Assembly: GCA_018304285.1 (NCBI GenBank)
Contig: JAGVWL010000038.1
Coordinates: forward strand, 1 to 6,386
DNA from: Microcaldota archaeon
Lineage (GTDB): Archaea > Micrarchaeota > Micrarchaeia > Norongarragalinales > Norongarragalinaceae
Direction of reading: 5' to 3'
Length of the DNA stretch: 6,386 nucleotides
Position 1 is the first letter of the stretch, and every line of letters starts with the position of its first letter. The notes beneath the pieces are model-generated. The model was given only the letters and a program-made list of their open reading frames with translations. It was not told the DNA's origin and searched no databases. Both the position numbers and the translations under genes were made by a program. Below are positions 1 to 5,957 of this stretch, piece by piece.

Positions 1-79
1 CGTAGTGGAAACGGCATTAGTGCTTTTGGGCGCTTTCATCATACTGCCCGAACTCGACGCGGTTTCAGCCGGATTCTGA
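1..79 (+). CDS. C-terminal end of an unidentified, probably membrane protein (partial)
   Basis: The reading frame beginning at base 2 stays open to a TGA at 77-79. It encodes 25 residues with a hydrophobic stretch (ALVLLGAFIIL) followed by a short acidic/polar tail (PELDAVSAGF). This looks like the last transmembrane helix of a membrane protein whose remainder lies to the left of the window. Support comes from the T-run at 88-93 directly after the stop, typical of archaeal termination, and from the convergent arrangement with the antiporter gene, whose stop is 33 bases away. The fragment is too short to assign a family. The alternative is a minus-strand gene starting at the ATG at 41-43 and running left (MMKAPKSTNAVSTT); it lacks an obvious ribosome binding site and I consider it less likely. 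Confidence 0.45.
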   Translation, partial: VVETALVLLGAFIILPELDAVSAGF

Positions 80-85
80 ACTTTC

Positions 86-98
86 GCTTTTTTGCTTG
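86..98 (+). terminator. T-rich tract, probable archaeal terminator
   Basis: A pyrimidine-rich stretch with six consecutive T residues (88-93) starts about 8 bases after the TGA of the plus-strand fragment. Archaeal RNA polymerase commonly terminates at such T-tracts without needing a hairpin. The tract lies between two convergent genes, where a terminator is expected. On the minus strand it reads as A-rich, so it would serve only the plus-strand gene. Confidence 0.35.
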
Positions 99-111
99 CG
101 GTATTTCCCCA

Positions 112-1356
112 TTATTTCCTGGATTTCGGCTCTTTCACCCGCACGACTTGCGGTTTGGTGATTTCCCCCGGCCTCCCTATTTCGAAAGCGAAAGTTCCAA
201 CCGTGGCAAGGACGTTGGTGAAGAATAGTATCAGGAAAACCGTTTCCGCGAAGTAAGGTATGATAATTCCTTTTTCCAGGGGCAGGAACGCAAGCACCGC
301 CGCGACAAGCCCTCGGGGCATCATGGAAACGAGGACGAGTGAATAGTTTTTGAATGACGAATCCACCGCCTGTATTATCCTGACTCCCAGCACCCGCGCG
401 GCGAGAAAGCCCGCGACTGCAGCGAGGGAGAATGCCAGGGCCGGGCTGGAGAACAGCGTGAGGCTGAACAAGAGGCCGAAGTAGACGAAGTAGAACGTGC
501 GCACGAAAAACGAAACTTCGTTTTGGGCGTACACGAGCAAAGAATCGAGCTTGAATTCGCCTTCCCACCGCAGGAATTCCGCGATTTGCTGCGCGTTGCC
601 GAGAATCAGGCTGAACGCTAGCACTGCGATTGCCCCGCTTCCGCCGAGAAAGTCTATGCTGGGGTAGAGGATGAACATGAAACCCAGGGTTATGACGTAG
701 CCCAGGGCTTTGCCGTTGAATTTTTTGAGGATGCCAAGCCAGAACAATCCTGCGAGGATTCCCGCCACCAACGCGACGGCAAACGCGGATGCGATGCTCG
801 ACGCGGCTTGGGTTGCGCTGAAAGAATTGGTGTTCAAAATCTGGATTATTATGAGTGCGCCGACCAGCGAAAGCACGTCGTTGATGAGCGACTCCAAGCC
901 AAGGAGAATGCGCGTGTCGTCGTTGACGGACAGCTTTCGCACTATCGTTAGCACGACGTTCGAGCCCGTGCCTCCGCCCACTATTCCCAGCAGAAGCGCG
1001 TGCAGGAAATTCCAGTTGAAAAAGTAATACGCTATTCCGCCCACGAAAACTGCGCCCAGGGCGAAGACTATGACCGAAAAAAAGCTCGCATTGGGGATTT
1101 CAGTCAGCACTTTCGACAGGTTGAGGTTCAAGCCGCTGTCGAACAATATCACTATGAGCGCGAGCGTGCCAACGGTTGATGCCAGGGGCAGGAAGTCCGT
1201 GGGATTGACGATTTCGAAAACCGGCCCGAGCAGCACGCCGAAAGCTATGAGAATGAGCACGTCGGGAATCTTGGTTTTCTCGAAGAAAAGCGAAGCGAAA
1301 AACCCCAGGAAAATGATGAGCCCGAAAATCAAAAGCGTGATTTCAACAGCAACCAT
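112..1356 (-). CDS. CPA-family cation:proton antiporter (Na+/H+ or K+/H+)
   Basis: This is a 414-residue, very hydrophobic protein with about 12 predicted membrane helices and no signal peptide. It probably exchanges Na+ or K+ for protons across the cytoplasmic membrane. Visible motifs, numbered from the ATG, are FDSGLNLNL at 72-80, the glycine-rich break GGGTGSN at 127-133, LESLIND at 154-160, and PRGLVAAVLAFLP at 347-359. The Asn-Asp pair N159-D160 matches the ion-binding ND motif of CPA1/NhaP antiporters, and R348 matches the conserved late arginine. The usual TDP or TSP in the broken helix is replaced by TGS. The C-terminus is a short basic tail (VRVKEPKSRK) with no TrkA/RCK regulatory domain. 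I chose the ATG at 1356, which has a G-run about 8 bases upstream, over a TTG at 1383 that would add nine polar residues without a clear ribosome site. It is the last gene of the minus-strand run, about 43 bases after nadC. Substrate ion is not determinable here. Confidence 0.88.
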   Translation of the reverse strand: MVAVEITLLIFGLIIFLGFFASLFFEKTKIPDVLILIAFGVLLGPVFEIVNPTDFLPLASTVGTLALIVILFDSGLNLNLSKVLTEIPNASFFSVIVFALGAVFVGGIAYYFFNWNFLHALLLGIVGGGTGSNVVLTIVRKLSVNDDTRILLGLESLINDVLSLVGALIIIQILNTNSFSATQAASSIASAFAVALVAGILAGLFWLGILKKFNGKALGYVITLGFMFILYPSIDFLGGSGAIAVLAFSLILGNAQQIAEFLRWEGEFKLDSLLVYAQNEVSFFVRTFYFVYFGLLFSLTLFSSPALAFSLAAVAGFLAARVLGVRIIQAVDSSFKNYSLVLVSMMPRGLVAAVLAFLPLEKGIIIPYFAETVFLILFFTNVLATVGTFAFEIGRPGEITKPQVVRVKEPKSRK

Positions 1357-1399
1357 TCGCAAGCCCCCCGCGCTTTGCGCCAATGCCTTGGCGTATGGG

Positions 1400-2233
1400 T
1401 TAAAGTATCTTGAAAGAAAAATCTATCGCCTTGGCGGAGTGGGTGAGAGAACCCATGGAAATCACGTCCGGCTTGAGCGAAGCATAATCTGCGAGGTTTT
1501 CGGGCGTAATGCCCCCGGAAATTTCCACCATGCCGAGAAAGCCTGCTTTTCGCAAGAGTGAAATCGCCTCGCGGGCCTGGGGAATGCTGAAATTGTCGAG
1601 CATTACCACTTCAGGCTTTCCCTTCGCTGCATCCAACGCTTCTTTTGCATTCTTCACTTCAATCTCGATTTTGGCTGAAAAACTCGATTTCGCTTTTGCA
1701 AGCTCAACAGCTTTCTTCGGGGTTGAAAGGAATTTCAAGTAATAATCTTTCAGCAAAACCATTCCGCTCAAATCCAGCCTGTGGGAATCCGCGCCTCCCA
1801 AAACCCCGGCTTTCTTGTCGAAAAACCCGAATCCCGGCAGGGTTTTGCGCGTGAGCGCAACGCGCGTTTTGGGCGAAACCCTTCCCGCAACAGCCACCGC
1901 CTTGCTGCATGCAGTCGCAACCCCGCTCATTCTCCCCAAAACGTCCAATGCAGTCCGCGCCATTGCAATCAACTTCTTGTTCGAACCCCGCACGCGCAAG
2001 ACTTCAGACTTTTTTGCAATGCGCGTTCCGTCTTTGGCCAGCGCCTTCGCTTCCACGCCCTCGTGCTCGAACAGGAATGCCGTTTCTTCCAGCCCCGCGA
2101 GAACGCACGGTTCCTTTACGGAAAATACTCCGCTGCAGGTTTTTTCTTCTATCAAATCGCCGGTAACGTCGCCTTTGCTCCAGTCTTCCTCGAGAAATTC
2201 CAGCAGTTTCCTGCGCGCAGACAACGGAAGCAT
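1400..2233 (-). CDS. nadC: Nicotinate-nucleotide pyrophosphorylase (quinolinate phosphoribosyltransferase)
   Basis: This cytosolic enzyme converts quinolinate and PRPP to nicotinate mononucleotide, CO2 and PPi, the entry step to NAD. The product is 277 residues, normal for the family. Motifs in order are EDWSKGDVTGD (16-26), an ART...LGRMSG segment (92-104) with R93 as the likely phosphate-binding arginine, TRKTLPG (128-134), GGADSHR (146-152), LLKD (160-163), EIEVKN (190-195), VMLDNF (210-215), EISGGI (237-242) and MGSLTHS (260-266). The active-site TRK, HR and K162 equivalents are present. The usual KDNH(I) is KDYY here (162-165), which is unusual. I chose the ATG at 2233 because AAGGTG lies 8 bases upstream; an in-frame GTG two codons earlier (2237-2239) is too close to that site. 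The gene starts 22 bases after nadE, and an AT-rich box near 2256-2264 could also give a leaderless transcript. Confidence 0.94.
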   Translation of the reverse strand: MLPLSARRKLLEFLEEDWSKGDVTGDLIEEKTCSGVFSVKEPCVLAGLEETAFLFEHEGVEAKALAKDGTRIAKKSEVLRVRGSNKKLIAMARTALDVLGRMSGVATACSKAVAVAGRVSPKTRVALTRKTLPGFGFFDKKAGVLGGADSHRLDLSGMVLLKDYYLKFLSTPKKAVELAKAKSSFSAKIEIEVKNAKEALDAAKGKPEVVMLDNFSIPQAREAISLLRKAGFLGMVEISGGITPENLADYASLKPDVISMGSLTHSAKAIDFSFKIL

Positions 2234-2255
2234 TTTCACAACACCTTCAACAGAA

Positions 2256-2996
2256 TTAAAATATTTCGGGCGGGAGCCTCTTGTGCCGCGAGGCTTTCAT
2301 CATGCCCTCGACCCGCTTCACTAGCTCCGCCCCGAATTTTGCCTTGGCTTTCGCGCCTTGGCTGCGTTCGAGCAGTTCCAGTATTTCGTCCAATTGGGAG
2401 TAAAGCATTTGCATTTCGCCTTCGTCGGTCTGCCCCGGCCACAATCCGGCGGTCGCAGGCTGTAAAACCAACGCCCGTGGTATTCCCGCCCGCAGCGCCA
2501 TTTTTCGCACGTCTTTCTTCAGCAGCCCGCCGATAGGCAGGAAATCGACCCCCCCGTCCCCGTATTTCGAAAAATACCCGAGGGAAAGTTCGCTTTTGTT
2601 GCCCGTTCCCGCGACCAGCGCGTTTTCCTTCCGGGCGAAATCGTAGAGCACCACCATTCGCACCCGCGCCATGACGTTTCCTTTTCCTTCGCGGTCGCAC
2701 TTCAACTCTCCTGCGATTCCGTCAACCATCCTGCGGATGGAAACAACCTTGAACTGGGCGCCGAAAAGCCTTGCGGCGGTTTCCGCATGGGCTTTTGCCG
2801 TGGGGTCGGAGTAGTAAGGCAAATGGAGGCAGAAAACGTTTTTTCCGCCCAACGCCTTTGCTGCAATCGCGCAAGTCAAGGCGGAATCGACGCCTCCGCT
2901 TACCCCCAATACGGCTTTCTTTTTCCCGCTGAGGGCGAAAAACTTTTTCGTATCCTTGGCTAATGCTTCAAAACTTTTTCCCACCGAAAAACGCAC
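2256..2996 (-). CDS. nadE: NH3-dependent NAD+ synthetase
   Basis: This enzyme amidates nicotinate adenine dinucleotide to NAD+ with ATP, through an adenylated intermediate. The 246-residue protein has only the N-type ATP pyrophosphatase domain and no nitrilase-type glutaminase domain, so it should use free ammonia. Motifs are the PP-loop SGGVDS (33-38), GTGNKSE (130-136), GYFSKYGDGGVDFLP (140-154), the downstream GGLLKKDVR, and PATAGLWPGQTDE (180-192), followed by the family's C-terminal KRLPPEIF. All expected ATP-binding signatures are intact. The start is uncertain. GTG at 2994-2996 lies 6 bases after the trpS stop and has no good ribosome site. A second in-frame GTG at 2982-2984 is preceded by GGTG at a suitable 9-base distance and would remove only four residues. 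It sits in the operon between trpS and nadC, and pairs functionally with nadC. Confidence 0.95.
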   Translation of the reverse strand: MRFSVGKSFEALAKDTKKFFALSGKKKAVLGVSGGVDSALTCAIAAKALGGKNVFCLHLPYYSDPTAKAHAETAARLFGAQFKVVSIRRMVDGIAGELKCDREGKGNVMARVRMVVLYDFARKENALVAGTGNKSELSLGYFSKYGDGGVDFLPIGGLLKKDVRKMALRAGIPRALVLQPATAGLWPGQTDEGEMQMLYSQLDEILELLERSQGAKAKAKFGAELVKRVEGMMKASRHKRLPPEIF

Positions 2997-3002
2997 CGCT
3001 GT

Positions 3003-4094
3003 TCAAATAATGAAATGCAATTCCTTTGCTTTCGCCAGTTCCCGCGCTTGCGCGGTTTTTTCCTCGAAATCCTTCAGGAATTCCGTAATCTTGTCGCAAG
3101 CGATTTGCTTGAGCTCCCCGCTCGTCATCTTCCCGCCTTTGTAATCGTCGTAAATCTCCTGCAACTCCTTGTCGTCTTCCACCAAATGCTGCTTCAGCAG
3201 TTCGAAAACCATGTCCTTCTCTACCACGGCTCCGAGCCTACGGTGTTCTTCAAGCGTATCACGACCCCCGGTCAAAGCGCGCTTGATTTTCGCGCAAGCC
3301 GTTTTCGGATCTTCGGGCAAGTCTATCGAGCCTTCCGGAAGGCTTTTGCTCATTTTTAATCCTCCATCAAGCGAAGGAGTGTACTTGTGGTATAGCGAAG
3401 AGATTTGCGTGAATTTGTGGGAAGCGTGAGTGCGCGCGACAAAATCGCGGGTCAGGCGGATGTGCGGCTCTTGATCTATGCCCACGGGAATTATTCCCGG
3501 CATGCTTTCCTTGAACTGCGGGTAGAGAATGTCTCCGATTTGCGTGACCGCGCTCATGATGCGGCCGGGTTCGGTTGAACCGTACGTGGCGCGGAATTCG
3601 TTGTAAGTGATTTTCTGGGCTGCCTCGAAAGCGATTTTCATCACATCCCGGTTGTCGCTCTGGAAGTACAACAGCGTCTTGCGCGGGTCGAGCCCCAGCG
3701 CAATGTAAGCGGGAATGTGGAAGTCCAGCGCCCTTTTCCTTGCTTCTGCCAGGGGTATGCCCCTGACTGCTGCCGCCTCGAGGTCGGCAACGCAAATCAC
3801 TGTTTTCGCCCCGTGTTTTTGGAAGTAGGCGAGGTTTTCAATCACCATCTTGTTGCCAAAGTGAATGCGCTCGCTGGTGGGCATTATTCCGCTCAGGGCA
3901 TAGAATTTCTTGCGGCCGCGGATGGCTTCGCTGATGCGCTTCAAGTCGCGGCCTGCGAAAACCACGCCCCTGCGCATTAGCCTGTTCGGGTCGGGAAAGT
4001 CCCGCGGGTTGAAAACCTCGAGCCCGAAGTCGGCGATGATTTTGGCGTAGTCTTCCGGCAGCGCGCTGCCCCAAGGGTCGATTAATTTAAGCAT
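3003..4094 (-). CDS. trpS: Tryptophanyl-tRNA synthetase, archaeal/eukaryotic type
   Basis: This class Ic synthetase activates tryptophan with ATP and attaches it to tRNA-Trp. The product is 363 residues, somewhat short for archaeal members. The N-terminus carries the archaeal-type IDPWG (5-9). The Rossmann fold follows, with the HIGH-equivalent as HFGN (78-81), then GIIPVGIDQEPHIRLTRD (200-217) at the expected position, and LKMSKS (246-251) as the KMSKS loop. GIDQEP, together with the HKFTQISSLYHKYTPSLDG region, separates it from TyrRS. The Asn in place of the last His of HIGH also occurs in bacterial TrpRS (TIGN) and is probably functional. A lysine/glutamate-rich helical C-terminus closes the protein. 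The ATG at 4094 is the first good start; GGTG lies 12 bases upstream. It follows trpB2 by 36 bases, linking tryptophan formation to its loading, and nadE starts 6 bases after its stop. Confidence 0.95.
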   Translation of the reverse strand: MLKLIDPWGSALPEDYAKIIADFGLEVFNPRDFPDPNRLMRRGVVFAGRDLKRISEAIRGRKKFYALSGIMPTSERIHFGNKMVIENLAYFQKHGAKTVICVADLEAAAVRGIPLAEARKRALDFHIPAYIALGLDPRKTLLYFQSDNRDVMKIAFEAAQKITYNEFRATYGSTEPGRIMSAVTQIGDILYPQFKESMPGIIPVGIDQEPHIRLTRDFVARTHASHKFTQISSLYHKYTPSLDGGLKMSKSLPEGSIDLPEDPKTACAKIKRALTGGRDTLEEHRRLGAVVEKDMVFELLKQHLVEDDKELQEIYDDYKGGKMTSGELKQIACDKITEFLKDFEEKTAQARELAKAKELHFII

Positions 4095-4114
4095 GGAAAA
4101 CGAACACCGCCGAC

Positions 4115-4123
4115 TTTTATTAA
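4115..4123 (-). promoter_or_regulatory. TATA-like box upstream of trpS (possible internal promoter)
   Basis: On the minus strand this reads TTAATAAAA, preceded by the purine-rich GAAAGAAAC that resembles a TFB recognition element. Its centre is about 25 bases upstream of the trpS ATG, so transcription from it would start at or within a few bases of the start codon, giving a leaderless mRNA. The same nine bases occur at the expected promoter position of the tRNA-Ser gene (5924-5932). The box lies in the short trpB2-trpS gap, where AT-rich sequence can arise by chance. Confidence 0.35.
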
Positions 4124-4130
4124 GTTTCTT

Positions 4131-5471
4131 TCACAGCTTGCCTGCCATGAACTGCTTGTAACCGTCCAGGTCGAACAGCCCGTGCCCGCTCAAGTTGAAG
4201 ACTATGGTTTTCGCCTCTCCCTTGCGCTTGCACTCCAGCGCTTCATCGACCGCCGCTTTTATCGCGTGCGCGGATTCCGGCGCAGGAATGACTCCCTCGG
4301 TTTGCGCGAACAGCAGCGCTGCTTCAAAAACCTGTTTTTGGTCAAATGCCTTCGGTTCGACGAGCTTTTGGTCCACGAGAGCCGAAACCAGCGGCGCCAT
4401 GCCGTGGTAGCGCAGGCCGCCGGCGTGGATGGGAGAAGGGACGAAATTCCTTCCAAGCGTGTGCATTTTCATCAACGGCGTCATTCCCGCCGTATCGCCG
4501 AAGTCGTATTCGTACTTTCCTTGCGTGAGGGAAGGGCAGGCTTTCGGCTCTACTGCAATGAATTTCGTTTCGCTCTTTTCCTTGATCTTGTCGCGCATGA
4601 ACGGGAACGCGATTCCCCCGAAATTGCTTCCCCCTCCGACGCAGCCGATGATGACGTCCGCGTTTTCCCCTGCGATTTCGAGCTGTTTCTGCGTTTCCAG
4701 GCCTATGACCGTCTGGTGCATCAAAACGTGGTTGAGCACGCTGCCCAGCGAATATTTGGCGTTTTTCGTGGAAACCACGGTTTCAATGGCTTCGCTTATA
4801 GCGATGCCCAAGCTGCCGGTATGCGAAGGGTTTTCCTTCAGCACGCTTTTCCCGAACTTGGTCTCGCGGCTGGGCGAAGCGAAAACTTCCGCGCCGTAAG
4901 CCTCCATCACGATTTTCCGGTAGGGCTTTTGGTGGAAGCTCGCGCTGACCATGAAAACTTTGCACTCGAGCCCGAACAGCATGCTGGCATAAGCCAACGC
5001 AGTCCCCCACTGCCCTGCGCCCGTTTCGGTGACGAGCGTTTCCACGCCTTCCTTCGCGTTGTAGTAAGCCTGCGCTATGGCCGTGTTGGGCTTGTGCGAA
5101 CCGCAAGGGTTGAGCCCCTCGTGCTTGAAAAAGATTTTTGCAGGAGTTTTGAGCTTTTGCTCCAACCGCCTGGCTCGGAATAAGGGCGAGGGCCTGCCCA
5201 TGCGCAGCAAAGCCTCGCGCACTTCCCCGGGAATCGGGATGAAACGTTCGGAAGAAACTTCCTGGCGGATTATTTCCTTGGGAAAAATCGCCTGCAGGGC
5301 TTCGGGCCCGATGGGCTCGCGCGTCTGCGGGTTTAACGGCGGCGGCAGTTGCACTGGCAAATCTGCCGCGATGTTGTAATAGCTTTTCGGCACGTCGTCC
5401 TCGCCGAGCAAAATCTTTTCCCCCTTGAACTCCTGTTTTTGCGCCAGCAAAGCGTCCACTAACCCTCTCAT
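4131..5471 (-). CDS. trpB2: TrpB2-type tryptophan synthase beta chain
   Basis: This PLP enzyme condenses indole with an activated serine-derived aminoacrylate to give tryptophan. The 446 residues match TrpB2 (about 420-450) rather than the shorter TrpB1 (about 390-400), with the long N-terminal extension typical of TrpB2. Visible motifs are EGLNPCGSHKPN (118-129) with PLP lysine K127, TETGAGQWG (148-156) with the catalytic glutamate E149, the phosphate-binding GGGSN (279-283), the TrpB2-typical run from HTLGRNF to LRYHGMAP (337-360), and SGHG (428-431) near the C-terminus. TrpB2 proteins generally do not form the tight TrpA complex, and some accept O-phosphoserine or act on free indole. No trpA is present in the window. 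The start is well supported: ATG at 5469-5471 directly abuts the TGA of the upstream winged-helix gene, and GGAGGGGGG lies about 6 bases before it, so the two genes are probably translationally coupled. Which amino donor is used cannot be told from the sequence. Confidence 0.95.
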   Translation of the reverse strand: MRGLVDALLAQKQEFKGEKILLGEDDVPKSYYNIAADLPVQLPPPLNPQTREPIGPEALQAIFPKEIIRQEVSSERFIPIPGEVREALLRMGRPSPLFRARRLEQKLKTPAKIFFKHEGLNPCGSHKPNTAIAQAYYNAKEGVETLVTETGAGQWGTALAYASMLFGLECKVFMVSASFHQKPYRKIVMEAYGAEVFASPSRETKFGKSVLKENPSHTGSLGIAISEAIETVVSTKNAKYSLGSVLNHVLMHQTVIGLETQKQLEIAGENADVIIGCVGGGSNFGGIAFPFMRDKIKEKSETKFIAVEPKACPSLTQGKYEYDFGDTAGMTPLMKMHTLGRNFVPSPIHAGGLRYHGMAPLVSALVDQKLVEPKAFDQKQVFEAALLFAQTEGVIPAPESAHAIKAAVDEALECKRKGEAKTIVFNLSGHGLFDLDGYKQFMAGKL

Positions 5472-5771
5472 TCAAAACCCCCCTCCGAATATTTTTTCGC
5501 CCAAAGGCGTGAGAAAAACGGGAGCGCCCCTTTCGGCTTCAGCCAAGCGCAGGCTCAACATTTTTTTTACCGCCCGCCGTGCGGTAGGCTCGCTGATTTC
5601 TAGTTTCGAGGAAACGAAAAGCGCCAGAGCAGTTGCGTTAAGCCCGAGCGGCAGAGCTTGCGCTATGCATTGGTAAATCCGTTTTTTCCTTTCGGAAGAA
5701 AGCAGGAGAGCACGAACCAGGAAAATCAGGCGCGCTTCGCCGGAAGCGTTCGCTGGCCGTGCTTGCGCCAC
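5472..5771 (-). CDS. Small winged-helix DNA-binding protein, candidate regulator
   Basis: This is a 99-residue protein of unknown specificity. A basic helix at about 26-40 (SSERKKRIYQCIAQ) is followed by a second helix (LNATALALFVSS, 44-55), a likely recognition helix SEPTARRAVKKML (60-72), and a possible wing with RLAEAERGAPVFLTPLGEKI (75-94). This pattern fits an archaeal winged helix-turn-helix of the MarR/ArsR-like general type; no effector domain is visible. GTG at 5769-5771 is chosen because AAAGGTG (5782-5788) sits 10 bases upstream and a TATA-like box at 5821-5829 would place the transcript start near 5800. The first 16 residues (MAQARPANASGEARLI) do not look like part of the fold. 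The stop codon abuts the trpB2 start. Position at the head of a trpB2-trpS run suggests control of tryptophan genes, but this is inference; nothing in the protein shows tryptophan binding. Confidence 0.72.
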   Translation of the reverse strand: MAQARPANASGEARLIFLVRALLLSSERKKRIYQCIAQALPLGLNATALALFVSSKLEISEPTARRAVKKMLSLRLAEAERGAPVFLTPLGEKIFGGGF

Positions 5772-5781
5772 TGGAAGGCAA

Positions 5782-5788
5782 CACCTTT
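5782..5788 (-). promoter_or_regulatory. Ribosome binding site for the winged-helix gene
   Basis: The minus strand reads AAAGGTG, a good match to the archaeal anti-Shine-Dalgarno complement (GGAGGTGAT), 10 bases before the GTG at 5771. It decides that start over any downstream alternative. A second copy of AAAGGTGTT lies 35 bases further upstream, next to the TATA-like box and 7 bases before an out-of-frame ATG at 5809. Confidence 0.5.
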
Positions 5789-5820
5789 AGCCACGCGGAC
5801 AACCTCCATCCAAAAACACC

Positions 5821-5829
5821 TTTTTAAAA
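5821..5829 (-). promoter_or_regulatory. TATA-like box for the winged-helix/trpB2/trpS run
   Basis: On the minus strand this reads TTTTAAAAA, preceded by GAATTTGG as a possible TFB recognition element. Its centre near 5825 predicts transcription initiation around 5799-5800, leaving a leader of about 29 bases that contains the AAAGGTG ribosome site. There is no upstream minus-strand gene in the window, so a promoter is required in this region. Confidence 0.5.
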
Positions 5830-5834
5830 CCAAA

Positions 5835-5849
5835 TTCCGTTCTTCGGAA
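5835..5849. promoter_or_regulatory. Short dyad upstream of the TATA box, possible operator
   Basis: TTCCG (5835-5839) and CGGAA (5845-5849) form a perfect 5-base inverted repeat with a 5-base spacer, directly upstream of the TATA-like box of the minus-strand run. Size and placement suit binding of a dimeric winged-helix protein, for example the product of the first gene. A 5-base arm can easily occur by chance, and no second copy was noticed in the other gaps. The rest of 5830-5957 holds no gene; I see only this dyad and the tRNA promoter. Confidence 0.25.
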
Positions 5850-5923
5850 AACTAATTGCCCTTGGCGGAATAAAAGCGTTTTGCGTCAGAAAAACGACGG
5901 GCGCCGCCAGCCGAGCCGTTCGG

Positions 5924-5932
5924 TTAATAAAA
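5924..5932 (+). promoter_or_regulatory. TATA box of the tRNA-Ser gene
   Basis: TTAATAAAA is centred about 30 bases before the mature tRNA 5' end at 5958. This places initiation a few bases upstream of the tRNA, as expected for an archaeal tRNA with a short 5' leader. It is the best AT-rich element in the upstream region and is identical to the box in front of trpS. Confidence 0.5.
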
Positions 5933-5957
5933 ACCAAAACGCCAATATTTTTCGCAA

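Noticed and set aside
1..43. A minus-strand gene starting at the ATG at 41-43 and continuing the operon leftward
   Set aside because: It has no convincing ribosome site, and the plus-strand frame over the same bases gives a plausible hydrophobic C-terminus followed by a T-tract. Not fully excluded.
1370..1380. GCGC-TTT-GCGC hairpin between nadC and the antiporter as a terminator
   Set aside because: It is only a 4-base stem without a following T-tract on the minus strand; it falls just upstream of the antiporter start and is more likely incidental.
1357..1383. N-terminal extension of the antiporter to a TTG start
   Set aside because: The nine extra residues (MAQSAGGLR) are polar, the TTG has no clear ribosome site, and the ATG at 1356 has a G-run at a suitable distance directly before the first membrane helix.
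1781..2536. A 251-codon plus-strand open frame
   Set aside because: It crosses antisense over both nadC and nadE, including their intergenic gap, and has shadow-type composition.
4182..5183. A 333-codon plus-strand open frame opposite trpB2
   Set aside because: It is antisense to a fully conserved TrpB2 with all motifs intact; its Arg/Phe/His-rich composition is typical of a shadow frame in a GC-biased gene.
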